Of a stretch of 64,000 nucleotides of DNA, positions 51,937-61,141 are shown one piece after another. The DNA is from Pseudomonadota bacterium (GTDB lineage: Bacteria; Pseudomonadota; Alphaproteobacteria; Rhizobiales; Devosiaceae): positions 258,659 through 322,658 of the forward strand of contig JAEWGT010000008.1 of assembly GCA_023388175.1 (NCBI GenBank), in the 5' to 3' direction. Within the stretch, counting starts at the first letter, position 1; the number at the start of each line of letters is the position of its first letter. Both the position numbers and the translations under genes were made by a program. Below the pieces are notes generated by a model. The model was not told the origin of the DNA. It worked only from the letters and a program-made list of their open reading frames with translations, and made no database searches.

Positions 51937-53565
51937 CTAGACCAGCCGGCTTTGGTCCATCGCCGCAGCAATAAAGCTGGTGAACAGCGGATGCGGCTCG
52001 AACGGCTTGGATTTCAGCTCGGGGTGGAATTGCACGCCGATGAACCACGGATGGTCGGTGCGCTCGACGATTTCCGGCAGCGTGCCATCGGGCGAAACGC
52101 CGGAAAACAAAAGCCCGTTCTTTTCCAGCATCTTGCGGTAATCCATATTCACCTCATAGCGGTGACGATGGCGTTCGGAAATGCGGGTTGAGCCATAGAT
52201 GTCAGCGACGCGCGAACCACGGGTGAGCTGTGCCGGGTAGGCGCCTAGACGGAGCGTGCCGCCGAGATCGCCGTTCGACTCGCGGCTTTCCTTCTCATTG
52301 CCCTTGACCCATTCGGTCATCATGCCGACCACGGCTTCCTTGGTCGGGCCGAATTCGGTGGAAGACGCATTCTTGATGCCGGCGGTATTTCGTGCAGCCT
52401 CGATACAGGCCATCTGCATGCCGAAGCAGATACCGAAATAGGGCACGTCCTTGACCCGGGCGAAGCGCGCGGCCTCGATCTTCCCCTGCGCGCCGCGTTC
52501 ACCGAACCCGCCCGGCACCAGAATGCCGTGTACATGTTCGAGATAGGGTGCCGGATCGTCACGCTCGAAAACTTCCGAGTCGATCCATTGCAGGTTGACC
52601 TTGACCTTGTTGGCGATGCCACCATGGGTCAGCGCTTCGGACAGCGACTTATAGGCATCCTTGAGGCCGGTATATTTGCCCACGATGGCAATATTCACTT
52701 CGCCTTCGGGGTTGTGATAGCGGCTCGAAACCTGCTCCCAGGCCGACATGTCAGGCTCGGGCGCATCGGTGATGCCCAGCGCAGCCAGGATTTCCCGGTC
52801 GAGACCTTCCTTGTGATAGGCCATCGGCACATCATAGATCGAGCCCACATCGAGCCCCTGAATGACGGCGCTTTCACGCACGTTACAGAAGAGGCTCAGC
52901 TTCTTCTTTTCGCCTTCGGGGATCGGGCGGTCGCAGCGCACCAGAAGCACGTCCGGCGCAATGCCGATGGAGCGCAATTCCTTGACCGAGTGCTGGGTCG
53001 GCTTGGTCTTGAGCTCACCTGCCGAGGGAATATAGGGCATCAAAGTCAGATGCAGGTATGCAGCGTGATTGCGCGGCAATTCATTGCCGAGCTGGCGGAT
53101 CGCCTCGAAGAAGGGCAGGCCTTCAATGTCGCCCACTGTGCCGCCGATCTCGACCAGCACGAAATCATAGTCCTCATTACCTTCAAGGACGAAATTCTTG
53201 ATCGAGTCCGTCACATGCGGAATGACCTGAACCGTCGCCCCGAGGAATTCCCCCCGGCGCTCCTTGCTCAGAAGGTCCGAGTAGATCCGGCCGGACGTGA
53301 TATTGTCGCGCTTGTTCGCAGCGCGGCCGGTGAAGCGTTCATAGTGACCCAGGTCGAGGTCGGTTTCCGCGCCGTCATCGGTGACGAAAACCTCGCCGTG
53401 CTGTGTCGGCGACATCGTGCCGGGATCGACATTGAGATAGGGGTCAAGCTTGCGCAGGCGGACCTTGTATCCGCGCGCCTGCAGCACGGCGCCAAGCGCC
53501 GCCGAAGCAAGACCTTTTCCAAGGGAGGAAACCACGCCTCCGGTGATAAATACGTACCGAGCCAT
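51937..53565 (-). CDS. pyrG: CTP synthase
   Basis: PyrG aminates UTP to CTP with glutamine. The 542-residue protein has the synthetase domain (YVFITGGVVSSLGKGLASAALG, VDPGTMSPTQHGEVFVTDDGAETDLDLGHYERF read as separate ATP/UTP-site blocks) and the glutamine amidotransferase domain. The latter carries GGFGERGAQGKIEAARFAR, the nucleophilic Cys in GICFGMQMAC, and HPWFIGVQFHPELKSKP with the His-Glu pair. It lies downstream of secG on the same strand with a hairpin between, and is followed by gatB. Confidence 0.97.
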   Translation of the reverse strand: MARYVFITGGVVSSLGKGLASAALGAVLQARGYKVRLRKLDPYLNVDPGTMSPTQHGEVFVTDDGAETDLDLGHYERFTGRAANKRDNITSGRIYSDLLSKERRGEFLGATVQVIPHVTDSIKNFVLEGNEDYDFVLVEIGGTVGDIEGLPFFEAIRQLGNELPRNHAAYLHLTLMPYIPSAGELKTKPTQHSVKELRSIGIAPDVLLVRCDRPIPEGEKKKLSLFCNVRESAVIQGLDVGSIYDVPMAYHKEGLDREILAALGITDAPEPDMSAWEQVSSRYHNPEGEVNIAIVGKYTGLKDAYKSLSEALTHGGIANKVKVNLQWIDSEVFERDDPAPYLEHVHGILVPGGFGERGAQGKIEAARFARVKDVPYFGICFGMQMACIEAARNTAGIKNASSTEFGPTKEAVVGMMTEWVKGNEKESRESNGDLGGTLRLGAYPAQLTRGSRVADIYGSTRISERHRHRYEVNMDYRKMLEKNGLLFSGVSPDGTLPEIVERTDHPWFIGVQFHPELKSKPFEPHPLFTSFIAAAMDQSRLV

Positions 53566-53621
53566 GGGCGATCACCATAAGCATAACAAAAACGATTCGC
53601 AGAGTGGGAAGCCCGCTCTAC

Positions 53622-53656
53622 ACAAAAAGAAGAAGGGGATGTTGCCATCCCCTTTT
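53622..53656 (-). terminator. Intrinsic terminator of secG
   Basis: AAGGGGAT (53633-53640) and ATCCCCTT (53647-53654) form a perfect eight-base stem around GTTGCC. Read on the minus strand it is followed by TTCTTCTTTTTGTG. It lies just past the secG stop and upstream of pyrG, so pyrG probably has its own promoter beyond it. Confidence 0.85.
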
Positions 53657-53676
53657 CGGTTTCGCCTTGCGGCGGA

Positions 53677-54192
53677 TCAGTTGCCAGCCGGCGTAGCAGG
53701 CGTCTCTTCAGGCGCCGCCTCGCTTTCAGCCGGCGTTTCGGGCGCCGGGGCCATCATCATCGAGTCGGCAGCGGGCGCGACTTCGGTCTCGGACGGAGCG
53801 GACGGAACTGGCAGGTCGCTGGTGCTGCTCTCTGGCGTTGTTGCCGGGGTCTGTGCTTCCACAGGCAGCGGCAGGTCGCCCTGCAGGGCGTTCAGCGCGT
53901 CGAGAACGGTAGAGGGCTGCTGGCCGTCCGGCGTCGAGATGGCACTGTCGAGAATGCTCGATGTGGTCCGGTCCAGTTCGCTGAGAATGGTCAGGCCAAT
54001 CGCCGAGGCAAAAAACAGTGTCGCCAGAATGGCCGTGGTGCGGGTCATCAGATTGGCCGAACCCCGCGCCTGCATCATGCCGTTATTGCCACCACCGATA
54101 CCAAGCGCGCCGCCTTCGGAGCGTTGCAGCAGGATGACGACAATCAGCGCCAATACGATCAGCAGATAGGCGACGAGCAGAACGTTGGCCAT
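53677..54192 (-). CDS. secG: Protein translocase subunit SecG with a long C-terminal tail
   Basis: SecG is a small accessory subunit of the SecYEG channel. Residues 1-75 hold the two membrane segments VLLVAYLLIVLALIVVILLQ and MTRTTAILATLFFASAIGLTIL with the conserved SEGGALGIGGG between them. The remaining 95 residues are a low-complexity tail of Pro, Ala, Glu, Ser and Thr, so the protein is more than twice the E. coli length. Tails of this kind are frequent in alphaproteobacterial SecG. It is downstream of tpiA on the same strand and followed by a terminator. Confidence 0.94.
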   Translation of the reverse strand: MANVLLVAYLLIVLALIVVILLQRSEGGALGIGGGNNGMMQARGSANLMTRTTAILATLFFASAIGLTILSELDRTTSSILDSAISTPDGQQPSTVLDALNALQGDLPLPVEAQTPATTPESSTSDLPVPSAPSETEVAPAADSMMMAPAPETPAESEAAPEETPATPAGN

Positions 54193-54338
54193 GTAAGTCT
54201 TGTCTTCGCGTCAGTCCGGGTCCGGGCGAAATCACCGGGCTCCGGTTATGAAAGGATGCGGGGTCATACACCCCTCGAACAGCAAATACCAGCCGGTCGC
54301 GGCGATTATTCGCCCCAACCGGACAGCGTTCCGTTCAG

Positions 54339-55094
54339 CTACACAGCGGAGATAATCGTATAGAAGTCCTTTGCCAAGAGGCTGGCGCCGCCAACGAGCC
54401 CGCCATTGACATTTTCAACCGCCAGAATCTCGCGTGCGTTCTGCGGCTTCATCGAACCGCCATAGAGAATGCGGATGGTTTCAGCGCGCCCGGCGCCGAA
54501 ACGCTCGCTCAATTGCGCACGGATCGCTGCGTGCATGGTGGCGATTTCTTCCAGGGTCGGCGTGCGGCCGGTGCCGATGGCCCAGACCGGCTCATAGGCA
54601 ACCACAACTTCATGTTGTTCGGCAGCATCGGGAATGGACGCCGCCAATTGTGCGGCCACTACGGATTCGGCCTCTCCCGCGTCGCGCTGGGATTCTGTTT
54701 CGCCGACACAGATAATCGGCTTCAAACCGGATCCGATGGCCGCTTCTGCCTTGGCGCATACAATTTCATCAGATTCACCGTGATCCGCGCGGCGTTCGGA
54801 ATGCCCGACAATGACGAATTGAGCACCGGCATCGGCGAGCATGCTTGCGGAAATATCGCCGGTATGGGCGCCGGAGGCTTCGTGATGGCAGTCCTGCCCG
54901 CCTGCCAGAATGCCGCTGGAAGCGCCCTGCCCTGCAATTGCAGCCAGCAAGGTTGCGGGCGGACAGATGACGACAACCGCACGCGGGGCAGCGCCGGTGG
55001 TCAGAAGTCGCGCAAGTTCCGTAAGCTCATCCAGCGAGTGGGTAAGCCCGTTCATCTTCCAGTTTCCAGCGATCAGCGGTGAAATGGTCGTCAA
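54339..55094 (-). CDS. tpiA: Triosephosphate isomerase
   Basis: TpiA interconverts glyceraldehyde 3-phosphate and dihydroxyacetone phosphate. The 251-residue protein shows the active-site GNWKMNG, the catalytic His in VIVGHSERRADHGES, the catalytic Glu in VAYEPVWAIGTG, and the phosphate-binding ILYGGSMKPQNA and NGGLVGGASL. It is divergent from ppiD with about 120 bases between and precedes secG, which is the common alphaproteobacterial order. Confidence 0.97.
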   Translation of the reverse strand: MTTISPLIAGNWKMNGLTHSLDELTELARLLTTGAAPRAVVVICPPATLLAAIAGQGASSGILAGGQDCHHEASGAHTGDISASMLADAGAQFVIVGHSERRADHGESDEIVCAKAEAAIGSGLKPIICVGETESQRDAGEAESVVAAQLAASIPDAAEQHEVVVAYEPVWAIGTGRTPTLEEIATMHAAIRAQLSERFGAGRAETIRILYGGSMKPQNAREILAVENVNGGLVGGASLLAKDFYTIISAV

Positions 55095-55216
55095 TCTTGC
55101 TACTCCTGCCTCTTGCGCCGGAGAGGGGTTTGCCCTAACCCCGGCAGTCGAATTGTCTTACTAGTCTGGCCGACACCCTTGGGTAAAGGCTTGGACCCCA
55201 AACTGGAACGTTTGAA

Positions 55217-57091
55217 ATGCTTGATGGTTTGCGTGATTTTGCAAAATCCTGGCCGGGAAAGATCCTTGGCGCATTTCTTCTGGTCGGGGTTGCCGGCTTC
55301 GGTATCAACAATGTGATTGTCGATCTGGGCAGCAATAGCGTGGCCCGCGTCGGCAACGAAGAAATCAATTCCCGCGAATTCCTGCGCGCCTATCAGAACC
55401 AGATCAATTCGCTCTCGTCCCAGCTGGGTTCGATTCCCACCACCAGCCAGGCCGAATCTCTGGGCATTCCAACCGCGGTTCTGCTTCGTCTGTCCGAGGG
55501 CGCAGCGCTTGACGGGCTTGCAGATCAGTTTTCTCTCGGCGTGTCCGACGCGAGGCTGGCTCAGCTGTTGCGTCAGGACCCGTCATTCCATGGCACGCTG
55601 GGCACGTTCGAGCCCGCGCTTTTCAGCCAGACGCTGCAGCGCGCCGGCTGGACCGAGGCAGAATATTTCGAGGCGCGCGGTAGCGATGCCAAGCGAGATC
55701 AGATCACCGATACGCTGTTCGCCAATGTCGGACTGCCCGCCGTCGCCGGTGAAATGATCAACGATTACGCTTCGGCGACACGCACCATCGATTACGTGTC
55801 GCTGAGCGAAACCAATATCGACCCGATTGACGCGCCGACTGAAGCCGAACTCGCCGCCTACCTTGCCGAGCACCAGGCGGAATACCGCACTGTGGAAACA
55901 CGCAGCGTCAAGATGCTGGATCTTTCACTGCCTGCGCTGGCTGCGACGATGACATTCGACGAAGCCGAGATCGCCGCCGAATTTGATCGTATCAAGGACA
56001 CGCTGACGACGCCGGAACGCCGCACAATCGAACAGGTCGCGCTGAATACACCCGAGCGGCAGGCGCTGTTTGAACAGGGCTTGGCAGATGGCACCGATTT
56101 CGGCGCGCTGATTGCAGAAGCAGGTGTCACACCGTCGAGCCTGGGTACCCTGGCCCGCAGCCAGGTTACCGACGCCCGTCTCGGCGATGCCGCATTCGGG
56201 CTTGCCGAGGGCAGTTTCGCTATCATTGACGGCATTGGCGGGAAGCGGGCCGTGCATGTTGCGGAAATCGAAACGCAGGGCGAGCCGACGCTCGATGAAG
56301 CGCGGGCAGAAGTTATCACCCGCCTCGGCACTGCTGCTGCCCGCACCGAAATCAATGACGTCCTTGACCAGATTGAGGAATTGCGGGCCGCCTTCCAGCC
56401 ACTCGACACCATCGGTGAGCGCTTTGGCCTCCAGATTTACGAGGTCGACGTTACCGCCTCGGGCGCCGAGCTTTCTGTATTGCCCAATCTCCAGGCTGAA
56501 GAATATTCCCGAGTCGCGCAGGCGATCTTCCGGGCTCAGGATGGCCAGCTCATCGCTAGCGTACCGCTGAGCGGTAATGCACATCTCTGGTTCGACCTCG
56601 AATCCGTCGAACCTGCTCGGGACCAGACACTTGATGAAGTGCGCGACGAAATCGTGGCCGCCATCACCGAACAGCGTACCAACGAGGCGCTGCTTGCGCT
56701 CGGGCAGGACATTGTCGCCCGGCTGGAAAACGGTGAGACCCTCGCTGATATCGCTTTTGAGCTGAATACCTTCCCGCAGATCAGCTCGCCGTTCAGCCGT
56801 TTTGGCTCCGATGATGGTTTCATCGACGGCACGACTGCTTCTGCTGTCTTTGCCGGCGGGCCTGACCATAAGGGCTCGGTGGTAACCGAAAGCGGCGAAT
56901 TCATCGTCTTCGAGGTCGTTGACGCTTCTGCTCCGGCTGATCCTCTCGATGATCAGGTCACTGCGAGCCTCAGCAACGAAACACGCAATAGCCTTTATGG
57001 CGAGTTCGTCTCCGCGCTGCGGGATGATGCCGGGCTGCGGGTCAACCAGCAGGCCCTGACCCAGTTGCTCATTCAGAATTTCGGCGAATAA
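55217..57091 (+). CDS. ppiD: PpiD-like periplasmic peptidyl-prolyl isomerase (SurA N-terminal domain)
   Basis: The 624-residue protein is anchored by one N-terminal membrane segment (KILGAFLLVGVAGFGINNVIV). It has a SurA-like N-terminal chaperone region starting VARVGNEEINSREFLRAYQNQ and a central parvulin-like domain around ERRTIEQVALNTPERQALFEQGLADGTDFGALI and LGDAAFGLAEGS. The C-terminal chaperone region is long. PpiD binds the Sec translocon and helps fold outer-envelope proteins, and the parvulin active site of this family is often weak. It begins the ppiD-trpEGDC-moaC-moeA run, with 29 bases before trpE. Confidence 0.93.
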   Translation: MLDGLRDFAKSWPGKILGAFLLVGVAGFGINNVIVDLGSNSVARVGNEEINSREFLRAYQNQINSLSSQLGSIPTTSQAESLGIPTAVLLRLSEGAALDGLADQFSLGVSDARLAQLLRQDPSFHGTLGTFEPALFSQTLQRAGWTEAEYFEARGSDAKRDQITDTLFANVGLPAVAGEMINDYASATRTIDYVSLSETNIDPIDAPTEAELAAYLAEHQAEYRTVETRSVKMLDLSLPALAATMTFDEAEIAAEFDRIKDTLTTPERRTIEQVALNTPERQALFEQGLADGTDFGALIAEAGVTPSSLGTLARSQVTDARLGDAAFGLAEGSFAIIDGIGGKRAVHVAEIETQGEPTLDEARAEVITRLGTAAARTEINDVLDQIEELRAAFQPLDTIGERFGLQIYEVDVTASGAELSVLPNLQAEEYSRVAQAIFRAQDGQLIASVPLSGNAHLWFDLESVEPARDQTLDEVRDEIVAAITEQRTNEALLALGQDIVARLENGETLADIAFELNTFPQISSPFSRFGSDDGFIDGTTASAVFAGGPDHKGSVVTESGEFIVFEVVDASAPADPLDDQVTASLSNETRNSLYGEFVSALRDDAGLRVNQQALTQLLIQNFGE

Positions 57092-57120
57092 GCCGAGCAA
57101 ACCGACGGAACCCGACCAAA

Positions 57121-58629
57121 ATGGCTGACGACTTTTCCAAGACCTTTACCGCGCAATATGACGCTGGAAAGTCTGGAATCGTCTGGCGCCGCGTCGTCGC
57201 AGACCTTGAAACGCCGGTTGGCACCTATCTGAAGCTGGCGGCAGGCCGCACGCACTCCTTCCTGCTGGAGAGCGTGCAGGACGGAACGACGCGTGGCCGC
57301 TATTCGATCATCGGTCTTCTGCCCGACCTCATCCTCAAGGTCGAAGAGGGCAAGGCCTCGATCAACCGCTCTGCCCAGACATCGCCCGAGGCTTTCGCGC
57401 CGATGGACGCCATGCCCCTCGACGCGCTGCGGGCACTGGTGGCGGAAAGCCAGATCGACATGCCGGCGGGCCTGCCGCCGCAATCGGCGGGCATATACGG
57501 CTATCTCGGCTATGAGATGGTCCGCTATATGGAAGTGCTGCCCAACGGCAATCCGGACGACATGCAGACGCCGGAAGCCGTTCTGATGCGCCCCTCGCTG
57601 CTGGCCATTTTCGACACGGTCAAGGACGAACTTTACCTGACTGCGCCGGTCTATGTCCGCCAGGGCGTCAGCGCCCAGCAGGCCCTTGCCGCAGCCAATG
57701 ACCGGATCGACGACGCCATTGCGCGTCTGTCCCGTGCATTGCCGACATCCCCCGCTGTGCCCGATCTTGAATCCATTGCCGTTACCAGCAATACCACGCC
57801 GGCGGAATATGCGGGCATGGTTGCCAGCGCCAAGGACTACATCACTGCGGGAGACATCTTCCAGGTGGTGCTCAGCCAGCGCTTTTCAGCTGATTTCACC
57901 CTGCCGCCCACGGCGCTCTATCGCGCCCTGCGCCGCACCAATCCGAGCCCCTACATGTATTTCCTCGATTTCGGCGACTTTGCAGTCGCCGGATCGAGCC
58001 CCGAAATTCTGGTGCGGGTACAAGATGGCGAAGTGACCATCCGGCCCATTGCCGGTACGCGCAAGCGTGGCGCCACCCCCACGCGCGATCAGGAACTGGC
58101 GGCAGAGCTGCTGTCCGATCCCAAGGAGTTGTCCGAGCATCTTATGCTGCTCGATCTTGGCCGCAACGATGTCGGCCGCGTCGCTCAGACCGGTACGGTG
58201 AAGGTTACGGACAAGTTCTTCCTCGAATATTACTCCCACGTCATGCACATCGTTTCCAATGTGGTGGGCGTGCTTGATCCGCAATATGATTTCGTTGACG
58301 CGCTCTCTGCCGGTTTTCCGGCAGGTACGGTTTCCGGTGCTCCAAAGGTTCGTGCCATGGAGATCATCGACGAACTGGAAAAGTCACGGCGTGGCATTTA
58401 CGGCGGCTGCGTGGGCTATTTTGGTGCCGACGGTACCATGGATACCTGCATCGTGCTCCGCACGGGCATCGTCAAGGACAATAAGCTCTATGTGCAGTCC
58501 GGAGCGGGTATTGTCGCGGACAGCAAGCCCGAGCTTGAGCAGATGGAATGCGAGAACAAGGCCCGTGCCCTTTTCAGTGCTGCCGAGGAAGCGCTACGCT
58601 ATGCTGGCGAGGCAGGTCTGGGACAATGA
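57121..58629 (+). CDS. trpE: Anthranilate synthase component I
   Basis: TrpE makes anthranilate from chorismate, with ammonia supplied by TrpG. The 502-residue protein has the N-terminal tryptophan-feedback region with LLESVQDGTTRGRYSIIG (the LLES element), and the chorismate-binding C domain with AGDIFQVVLSQRF, PSPYMYFLDF, RPIAGTRKRG, HLMLLDLGRNDVGRV and GAPKVRAMEIIDELE. It is separate from trpG, unlike the fused TrpEG of Rhizobium. Its stop overlaps a 15-codon ORF with two Trp codons that precedes trpG. Confidence 0.97.
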   Translation: MADDFSKTFTAQYDAGKSGIVWRRVVADLETPVGTYLKLAAGRTHSFLLESVQDGTTRGRYSIIGLLPDLILKVEEGKASINRSAQTSPEAFAPMDAMPLDALRALVAESQIDMPAGLPPQSAGIYGYLGYEMVRYMEVLPNGNPDDMQTPEAVLMRPSLLAIFDTVKDELYLTAPVYVRQGVSAQQALAAANDRIDDAIARLSRALPTSPAVPDLESIAVTSNTTPAEYAGMVASAKDYITAGDIFQVVLSQRFSADFTLPPTALYRALRRTNPSPYMYFLDFGDFAVAGSSPEILVRVQDGEVTIRPIAGTRKRGATPTRDQELAAELLSDPKELSEHLMLLDLGRNDVGRVAQTGTVKVTDKFFLEYYSHVMHIVSNVVGVLDPQYDFVDALSAGFPAGTVSGAPKVRAMEIIDELEKSRRGIYGGCVGYFGADGTMDTCIVLRTGIVKDNKLYVQSGAGIVADSKPELEQMECENKARALFSAAEEALRYAGEAGLGQ

Positions 58630-58673
58630 TGGGCACCGATATTCAGATGTTCCGATGGCGGAGCTGGTTCTGA
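58626..58673 (+). CDS. 15-codon ORF with two Trp codons between trpE and trpG (possible leader peptide)
   Basis: The ORF reads MMGTDIQMFRWRSWF and starts as ATGA on the trpE stop, so it would be translated by coupling. GAGGCAGG lies nine bases before its ATG, and the same octamer occurs six bases before the trpG ATG (58700-58707). Its last Trp codon and its stop codon lie inside the left arm of a hairpin. Two Trp in 15 residues, in a trp operon, suggests a leader for sensing charged tRNA-Trp, but coding has not been shown. Confidence 0.4.
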   Translation: MMGTDIQMFRWRSWF

Positions 58674-58699
58674 ACGCTTTCACCAGAACCATTGCTTTT
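58665..58699 (+). promoter_or_regulatory. Hairpin with T-rich tail between trpE and trpG (possible attenuator)
   Basis: TGGTTCTG (58665-58672) and CAGAACCA (58684-58691) are exact reverse complements with an 11-base loop, followed by TTGCTTTTG. Ribosomes on the 15-codon ORF would cover the left arm and prevent pairing. The T tract is interrupted and the stem has only four G-C pairs, so termination would be weak; control of trpG translation is an alternative. Confidence 0.45.
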
Positions 58700-58713
58700 G
58701 AGGCAGGCCCAAA

Positions 58714-59313
58714 ATGACCAAGACCCTCGTCATCGATAACTACGACAGCTTTACCTACAATCTCGTCCATTTCCTCGGCGAACTGGGCGCGGACATTACC
58801 GTCAGGCGTAACGACAAGATTACGCTTGAGGAGATCGCGGCCATGGCACCGGAGGCCATAGTGCTTTCGCCCGGCCCCTGTACGCCCAACGAAGCCGGTA
58901 TTTGCCTGGCGGTCATCGACCGGTTCAAGGGGGAAATCCCCATGCTCGGCGTATGCCTTGGCCATCAGGCCATGGGCCAGGCGCTGGGCGGCGATGTCAT
59001 CCGCGCGCCGAGCCTGTTTCACGGCAAGACCAGCAAGATCAATCACACGGGCAAGGGCATTTTCCGCGGCCTCAATGCAGGCTTTGAAGCCACGCGCTAT
59101 CATTCGCTGATCGTCAAGGCCGACACATTGCCCGATGTGCTGGAAGTCACCGCCACCACCGACGATGGTTTGATCATGGGCATGCAGCACAAGAGCCTGC
59201 CCATCCACGGCGTGCAATTCCACCCGGAGAGCATCGCATCGGAGAATGGCCACGCGCTGCTCCAGAACTTCCTCAACATCGCCCGCGACTTCAACGGAAA
59301 GAGGGCCGCCTGA
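58714..59313 (+). CDS. trpG: Anthranilate synthase component II (glutamine amidotransferase)
   Basis: TrpG releases ammonia from glutamine for TrpE. The 199-residue protein has DNYDSFTYNLVHFLGELGA, LSPGPCTPNEAGI, the nucleophilic Cys in LGVCLGHQAMGQALGG and the His-Glu pair in VQFHPESIASENG. GAGGCAGG, six bases before the ATG, is a good ribosome site. The stop overlaps the trpD ATG (TGATG). Confidence 0.97.
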   Translation: MTKTLVIDNYDSFTYNLVHFLGELGADITVRRNDKITLEEIAAMAPEAIVLSPGPCTPNEAGICLAVIDRFKGEIPMLGVCLGHQAMGQALGGDVIRAPSLFHGKTSKINHTGKGIFRGLNAGFEATRYHSLIVKADTLPDVLEVTATTDDGLIMGMQHKSLPIHGVQFHPESIASENGHALLQNFLNIARDFNGKRAA

Positions 59314-60332
59314 TGGATATGAAGCAGGCTCTCAACAAGATCGCTGAAGGCAAGGACCTGACCGGCGAGGAAATGCGCTCGGTCATGCGCATCGTCATGT
59401 CCGGCGAAGCCAGTGCAGCCCAGATCGGCGCCTTCCTCATGGGCATGCGCATCAAGGGCGAAAGCGTCGGTGAAATCGCCGCCGCCGTCTCGATCATGCG
59501 CGAACGGATGGTGCCCGTCACCGCGCCCGAAGACGCTATCGATATTGTCGGCACGGGTGGCGATGGCGTCGGCAGCCTCAATATTTCAACCGCCACTGCG
59601 CTTGTCGTGGCAGCGGCCGGGGTGCCCGTCGCCAAACATGGCAACAAGGCTCTGTCGTCGAAATCCGGCTCCTCGCAGGCGCTCGAAGCATTGGGCGTCA
59701 AGCTCGATCTCAGCCCCGAGGATATCGGCAGGACCATTGCCCAAGCCAATATCGGCTTCATGTTCGCGCCCAATCATCACCCCGCCATGCGCCATGTCGG
59801 TCCCGCGCGCGCCGAAATGGGTGTGCGCACCCTGTTCAACCTGCTTGGACCCCAGTCCAACCCGGCTGGTGTGCGCCGCTATCTGCTTGGCGTTTACGCT
59901 CAGGAATGGGTCGAACCCATCGCCGCGGCGCTGCTCGCCAATCGCGCCATCAAGGCCTGGGTGGTGCATTCCAGCGAAGGGCTGGACGAGCTCTCCACCT
60001 CTGGCCCCAATTTCGTGGCCCAGATACACAATGGCGATCTGCGCAGCTTCGAGCTGCATCCCGAACAGGTCGGGCTCAAACTGACAGATCCAAAGGATCT
60101 GCTGGGCGGAGAACCCGCCGAAAATGCCGCCGCGATCTTGGCCTTGTTTGGCGGCGCGCCCGGCGCGTATCGTGATACGGTGCTTCTCAATGCAGCGGCG
60201 GCGCTGCTGGTGGCCGACAAGGTCGACACAATCGAAGATGGTGTCGCCATGGCCGCCGAGGCCATTGACAGCGGCAAGGCAAAAACAACACTCGCCCGCC
60301 TCGTGGCGGTATCGAACGGACGAGCGGAATGA
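59313..60332 (+). CDS. trpD: Anthranilate phosphoribosyltransferase
   Basis: TrpD joins anthranilate to phosphoribosyl pyrophosphate. The 339-residue protein shows VGTGGDGVGSLNISTATALVVAAAGVPVAKHGNKALSSKSGS in successive blocks around the PRPP loop, FMFAPNHHPAMRHVGPARAEMGVRTLFNLLGP-type substrate-binding sequence (FNLLGPQSNPA), and VVHSSEGLDELS. It overlaps trpG by one base and trpC by four, so all three are translated together. Confidence 0.97.
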   Translation: MDMKQALNKIAEGKDLTGEEMRSVMRIVMSGEASAAQIGAFLMGMRIKGESVGEIAAAVSIMRERMVPVTAPEDAIDIVGTGGDGVGSLNISTATALVVAAAGVPVAKHGNKALSSKSGSSQALEALGVKLDLSPEDIGRTIAQANIGFMFAPNHHPAMRHVGPARAEMGVRTLFNLLGPQSNPAGVRRYLLGVYAQEWVEPIAAALLANRAIKAWVVHSSEGLDELSTSGPNFVAQIHNGDLRSFELHPEQVGLKLTDPKDLLGGEPAENAAAILALFGGAPGAYRDTVLLNAAAALLVADKVDTIEDGVAMAAEAIDSGKAKTTLARLVAVSNGRAE

Positions 60333-61141
60333 CCGATATTCTCAAGCAGATCGAAGCCTATAAGCGCGAGGAAATCGCCGCAGCGAAGAGCATGCGGCCC
60401 TGGGCCGAGGTGGTGGCGCAGGCCCACGACCAGCCGCCGCCGCGCGGTTTCGTCAAGGCCATCAAGGACAAGCGCACCACGGGCGATTATGCCCTCATCG
60501 CCGAAGTGAAGAAGGCCAGTCCGTCCAAAGGCCTGATCCGTGCCGATTTCAACCCGGCTGATATTGCACGCGCCTACGAAACAGCCGGAGCGGCCTGCCT
60601 CTCCGTCCTCACCGATCGTCCCAGCTTTCAGGGCTCGCCCAGCTACATGATCGAAGCCCGGGCAGCGACGCGTTTGCCGGTCCTGCGCAAGGATTTCCTG
60701 TTCGAGACCTATCAGGTCGCCGAGGCGCGGTCCTGGGGCGCCGACTGTATCCTCATCATCCTGGCTGCCGTCGATGACGACGTTGCCCGCTACCTGCTCG
60801 ATTCCGCCGAGGAATGGGGCATGGATGCTCTCGTGGAGGTGCATGACCAGATCGAGCTCGACCGGGCGCTGGCGCTCGATGCCAAATTCGTCGGCATCAA
60901 CAACCGCAATCTGCGCACCTTCGAGACCACGCTGGAAACCACGGTCACCCTTTCGGCGGGCGTGCCGTCGGACGTCCTGCTGGTCAGCGAAAGCGGCATC
61001 GTCACTCACGAGCATGTCAAGATGCTCGATGAACGCTGCGGCGTCGGCACATTCCTCGTGGGCGAAAGCCTGATGCGACAGGACGATGTCATAGCAGCGA
61101 CCCGCACGCTGCTGATGGGTGCGCCGGAAACGGTCCGCTGA
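60329..61141 (+). CDS. trpC: Indole-3-glycerol-phosphate synthase
   Basis: TrpC closes the indole ring from the ribulose phosphate intermediate. The 270-residue protein is a single TIM-barrel domain, not fused to TrpF. It has ALIAEVKKASPSKGLIRADF, ACLSVLTDRPSFQGS, LPVLRKDFLFETYQV, FVGINNRNLRTFETTLETT and VSESGIVTHEHVKML. trpF, trpB and trpA are not in the window, as is usual since they form a separate cluster in alphaproteobacteria. It overlaps moaC by one base. Confidence 0.97.
   Translation: MTDILKQIEAYKREEIAAAKSMRPWAEVVAQAHDQPPPRGFVKAIKDKRTTGDYALIAEVKKASPSKGLIRADFNPADIARAYETAGAACLSVLTDRPSFQGSPSYMIEARAATRLPVLRKDFLFETYQVAEARSWGADCILIILAAVDDDVARYLLDSAEEWGMDALVEVHDQIELDRALALDAKFVGINNRNLRTFETTLETTVTLSAGVPSDVLLVSESGIVTHEHVKMLDERCGVGTFLVGESLMRQDDVIAATRTLLMGAPETVR

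Noticed and set aside
57092..57120. Possible trp leader directly in front of trpE
   Set aside because: The 29-base gap after ppiD is too short for a leader peptide and hairpin. The only Trp-rich mini-ORF lies after trpE.
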